DNA of 64,000 bases from positions 1 to 64,000 of the forward strand of contig JANPJA010000059.1 of NCBI GenBank assembly GCA_031425275.1, written 5' to 3'. A program made the translations under genes and the position numbers. This DNA comes from JAIVGV01 sp031425275 (GTDB taxonomy: Bacteria; Acidobacteriota; Blastocatellia; Pyrinomonadales; Pyrinomonadaceae). The notes beneath the pieces were generated by a model. It had not been told where the DNA came from. It worked only from the letters and a program-made list of their open reading frames with translations, and searched no databases. Below are positions 61,515 to 64,000 of this stretch, one piece after another (the first letter of the stretch is position 1; each line of letters opens with the position of its first letter).

Positions 61515-62519
61515 TCAGGCGCGGCCGGCGGCCGGCGCGGTGGTGGTGATGGCGGCGGCGGCGGCGGACGGCTGCTCGCGGTACCAGTCGATGGTGCGGC
61601 GCAGGCCGTCTTCGAGCGGCGTGCGCGCGACGAAGCCGAGCCGCTCCTCGGCGCGCGTCACGTCCAGACGGCGGCGCGGCTGGCCGTCGGGCCGGTCGCT
61701 CTGCCAGCGGATGTCGCCCCGGAAGCCGGAGAGCCGCGCGATGGTGTGGACGAGATCGCGGATGACGGTCTCGCGCCCGGTGCCGAGGTTGACAGGATCG
61801 CCCTCGTCGTAGTCGCGCGCGGCGCGCACGATCCCCTCGGCGCAGTCCTCGACGTAGAGGAACTCGCGCGAGACGTTGCCCGTCCCCCAGACCTCGACGT
61901 ACTCGCGCCCCTCGCGCTCGGCCTCGACGCACTTGCGGATCAGGGCGGGGATGACGTGCGAGCTTTCGAGATCGAAATTGTCGCCCGGCCCGTAGAGGTT
62001 CGCGGGCAGCAGATAGACGGCGTTGAAGCCGTACTGCTCGCGGTAAGACTGCGCCTGCACGAGCATCATCTTCTTCGCCAGCCCGTAGGGCGCGTTCGTC
62101 TCTTCGGGGTAGCCGTTCCAGATGTCATCCTCGCGGAAAGGCGTCGGCGTAAACTTCGGGTAGGCGCAGACCGTCCCCGTGGCGACGAACTTCCTGACGC
62201 CGCGCACGCGCGACTGCTCGATGAGCTGCGTGCCCATCATCAAATTCTCGTAGAAGAACTTGCCGGGGTTCCGCTGGTTGATGCCGATGCCGCCGACGAC
62301 CGCCGCGAGGTGGATGACGAGGTCGGGCCGCGCGTCTTCGAGCATCCGCGCGACGCCCGACTCCGTGATCAGATCGTAGTCGCGGCTGCGCGGGACGAAG
62401 ACCTCGACGCCCGCAAACTCTTTCAGCCGCCCGACCACGAAGCGGCCGAGGAAGCCCGCGCCGCCCGTCACCGCGACGCGCTTGTAGGGAAACTCCTCCA
62501 CGGTTCTCTCACCTTGCAT
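61515..62519 (-). CDS. fcl: GDP-L-fucose synthase
   Basis: 334 aa. It converts GDP-4-keto-6-deoxymannose to GDP-L-fucose by epimerisation and NADPH reduction. VTGGAGFLGRFVV is the coenzyme loop, TGTVCAYP the Ser region and YGLAKKMMLVQAQ the Tyr-x3-Lys pair; LIPANLYGPGDNFD-like LLPANLYGPGDNFD follows. The ATG at 62519 is the simplest start; GTG 62501, with AAGGTGAG ahead of it, would give MEEFPYKRVAVTGG and is also possible. It is divergent from gmd, its pathway partner. Confidence 0.93.
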   Translation of the reverse strand: MQGERTVEEFPYKRVAVTGGAGFLGRFVVGRLKEFAGVEVFVPRSRDYDLITESGVARMLEDARPDLVIHLAAVVGGIGINQRNPGKFFYENLMMGTQLIEQSRVRGVRKFVATGTVCAYPKFTPTPFREDDIWNGYPEETNAPYGLAKKMMLVQAQSYREQYGFNAVYLLPANLYGPGDNFDLESSHVIPALIRKCVEAEREGREYVEVWGTGNVSREFLYVEDCAEGIVRAARDYDEGDPVNLGTGRETVIRDLVHTIARLSGFRGDIRWQSDRPDGQPRRRLDVTRAEERLGFVARTPLEDGLRRTIDWYREQPSAAAAAITTTAPAAGRA

Positions 62520-62618
62520 CAGTATTTGGCCCCGGACCCTTAAAAAAGCAATACTGCCCGACGCGGACGCGGTTGCGCAAGTTGGCCCGCCGCGCCGCGC
62601 GCCCGGCGGGCCGGTCGC

Positions 62619-62647
62619 TTGCCCGCCGCGCCGTTTTTCGCTACGCT
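62619..62647 (+). promoter_or_regulatory. Weak promoter candidate for gmd
   Basis: TTGCCC (62619-62624), 17 bases, TACGCT (62642-62647), about 75 bp before the gmd ATG. The hexamers match consensus only in part, as is common in GC-rich genomes. Confidence 0.25.
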
Positions 62648-62720
62648 GATGCGTTCCCAAACCACCGCCCGGCGAAAATTTCAGCGGCCGGACCGAGTCG
62701 GCCGCAAGTCACACCCGATT

Positions 62721-63764
62721 ATGACCAAACGCGCGCTCATCACCGGCATCACCGGGCAGGACGGCTCGTTCCTGACCGAGCTGCTGCTCGAAAAAGGCTA
62801 CGAGGTTTACGGCATCATCCGCCGCTCCTCCTCCTTCAACACCGACCGCATCGATCACCTCTACCAAGACCCGCACGAGCCGGGCACGCGCCTCCGGCTC
62901 GTGTACGGCGACCTGAACGATTCCAGCTCGCTCAACACGATCCTCCGGCAGGTGCAGCCCGACGAAATCTACAACCTCGGCGCGCAGTCGCACGTCCGGG
63001 TCAGCTTCGATGTGCCCGAGTACACGGCCGAAGTCACCGGCCTCGGAACCGTCCGCCTGCTCGAAGCGATCCGCGAGCTCGGACTCAAGCCGAAGTTTTA
63101 TCAGGCCTCGTCGTCGGAGTTGTACGGCAAGGTGCAGGAGGTGCCGCAGCGGGAGACGACGCCCTTCTACCCGCGCAGCCCTTACGGCGTCGCCAAACTC
63201 TACGCCTACTGGATCACGATCAACTACCGCGAGAGTTACGGCCTCTTCGCCTGCAACGGGATTCTGTTCAACCACGAGTCGGAGCGGCGCGGCGAGACGT
63301 TCGTCTCGCGCAAGATCACGCGCGCGGCCACGCGCATCAAGCTCGGCCTGCAAGACAAACTTTTCCTCGGCAACCTCGACGCGCGGCGCGACTGGGGCTA
63401 CGCGCGCGACTACGTCGAGGCGATGTGGATGATGCTCCAGACGGAGGAGGCGGACGACTACGTCATCGCCACGGGCGAGACGCATTCCGTGCGCGAGTTC
63501 CTCGACGAGACGTTCGGCCGGCTCGATCTCGACTGGACGCGCCACGTCGAGATCGATCCGCGCTACTACCGGCCCGCGGAAGTGGAGATTCTCCTCGGCG
63601 ACCCGGCGAAGGCCCGCGAGAAACTCGGCTGGGAGCCGAAGGTCGGTTTCACGGAGCTCGTCCGGATCATGGTCGATCACGACCTCGAACTCGCGCGGCG
63701 GGAACTCGCCGTGCAGGAGGCCCGCGGCGCGACCGCCGCCGCCGGCGCGCGCTGGAACGACTGA
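62721..63764 (+). CDS. gmd: GDP-mannose 4,6-dehydratase
   Basis: 347 aa, the usual length. It makes GDP-4-keto-6-deoxy-D-mannose. ITGITGQDGSFLTELLLEKGYEVYG is the NADP loop, QASSSELYG the catalytic region, YGVAKLYAYW the Tyr-x3-Lys pair; NHESERRGETFVSRKI and NLDARRDWGYARDYVEAMW are near-invariant in the family. The ATG at 62721 is preferred to earlier in-frame starts because homology begins there. It shares the 200-bp upstream region with divergent fcl. Confidence 0.96.
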   Translation: MTKRALITGITGQDGSFLTELLLEKGYEVYGIIRRSSSFNTDRIDHLYQDPHEPGTRLRLVYGDLNDSSSLNTILRQVQPDEIYNLGAQSHVRVSFDVPEYTAEVTGLGTVRLLEAIRELGLKPKFYQASSSELYGKVQEVPQRETTPFYPRSPYGVAKLYAYWITINYRESYGLFACNGILFNHESERRGETFVSRKITRAATRIKLGLQDKLFLGNLDARRDWGYARDYVEAMWMMLQTEEADDYVIATGETHSVREFLDETFGRLDLDWTRHVEIDPRYYRPAEVEILLGDPAKAREKLGWEPKVGFTELVRIMVDHDLELARRELAVQEARGATAAAGARWND

Positions 63765-63782
63765 GGCGAGGATAGGAACGCG

Positions 63783-63833
63783 GAAAGGCGAAGGCGCGGC
63801 CGTTCACATCGAGCGGCCGCGCCTTCGCCTTTC
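63783..63833. terminator. 20-bp inverted repeat between convergent genes
   Basis: Arms 63783-63802 and 63814-63833 are perfect reverse complements with an 11-base loop, between the gmd stop (63764) and the convergent GT4 stop (63846). On the plus strand a short T run follows only at 63843. It is likely a bidirectional transcription stop. Confidence 0.65.
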
Positions 63834-63845
63834 GCGCCGCGCTTT

Positions 63846-64000
63846 TTAACGCCCCGCGACGGCGCGGTAAACCTCGACGGTGCGCGCGGCCGTCCGATCC
63901 CAACTGAACAGCTTCGCGCGCACGCGCCCCCGCGCGACGAGCCGCTCGCGCTCGGAAGCGTCGTCGAAGAGCAGCGCGAGGGCGTCGGCGAGATCATCGG
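63846..64000 (-). CDS. GT4 family glycosyltransferase, C-terminal fragment (start beyond window)
   Basis: The last 51 codons of a minus-strand gene whose TAA is at 63846-63848. The end reads FSWDRTAARTVEVYRAVAGR, typical of the final helix of GT4 enzymes (W-x3-A-x2-T-x2-VY). The frame stays open to the window edge. Family from this fragment alone is tentative. Confidence 0.7.
   Translation of the reverse strand, partial: DDLADALALLFDDASERERLVARGRVRAKLFSWDRTAARTVEVYRAVAGR

Overview
The window is GC-rich bacterial DNA devoted almost entirely to surface-polysaccharide synthesis. I see no rRNA, tRNA, CRISPR array, insertion sequence or phage gene. The GC-rich codon use, the gene families (asparagine-synthetase paralogues, PKD/beta-helix exoproteins, many GT4 and GT2 enzymes) and the heptanucleotide arrays between genes suggest a soil or environmental bacterium, possibly Acidobacteriota. 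That placement is inference; there is no marker gene here.

Layout. Nearly everything is on the minus strand, so transcription runs from high to low coordinates. (1) 1-16.6 kb is a tightly packed 12-gene run, often with 4-bp overlaps, behind a good sigma70-type promoter at 16682-16710: methyltransferases, GT4 and GT2 glycosyltransferases, a GT-C-like membrane protein, a heparinase-II/III-like lyase, an AsnB, an AlgD-type GDP-mannose dehydrogenase and, leaving the window, a YdcF-PKD-beta-helix fusion. (2) 16.8-22.3 kb holds a GT4, a second AsnB, a PaaK/CapK-like adenylate-forming enzyme and a methyltransferase. (3) 22.7-29 kb holds a plus-strand polysaccharide deacetylase, a two-domain acetyltransferase, and a large secreted LamG-LamG-PKD-beta-helix protein with strikingly low GC. 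(4) 29.1-32.2 kb holds a Wzx-type flippase and a Wzy/O-antigen-ligase-type protein. (5) 32.4-34.7 kb holds a sigma-like regulator facing, across 784 bp, a small HxxxCxxC anti-sigma-like protein. (6) 34.8-36.7 kb holds an acyl-CoA synthetase. (7) 36.8-62.5 kb holds more glycan genes: Uxs, a second ligase/polymerase, a TPR protein, a WecA-type initiating enzyme fused to a CapD-like N-terminal half, epimerases, RmlA, a third AsnB, two tandem GT-C paralogues, a hexapeptide acyltransferase, another beta-helix exoprotein and several GT4/GT2 enzymes, ending with Fcl. (8) Gmd lies divergently at 62.7-63.8 kb, followed by a hairpin and the tail of another GT4.

How they fit together. Gmd plus Fcl give GDP-L-fucose; AlgD gives GDP-mannuronate (GDP-mannose must be made elsewhere); Uxs gives UDP-xylose; RmlA gives an NDP-hexose. 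The WecA-like protein would load the first sugar onto undecaprenyl phosphate, the GT4/GT2 enzymes extend it, AsnB, methyltransferases and acyltransferases decorate it, Wzx flips it and the Wzy-like proteins polymerise or ligate it. GT-C enzymes may add lipid-linked sugars outside. Lyase-like and beta-helix proteins may trim, bind or epimerise a uronate-containing polymer. No Wza/Wzb/Wzc export genes are visible.

The most unusual signals are the inverted arrays of 7-bp repeats abutting stop and start codons in several gaps, the PKD-beta-helix cassette joined to two unrelated N-terminal modules, and the sigma-like/zinc-finger pair.
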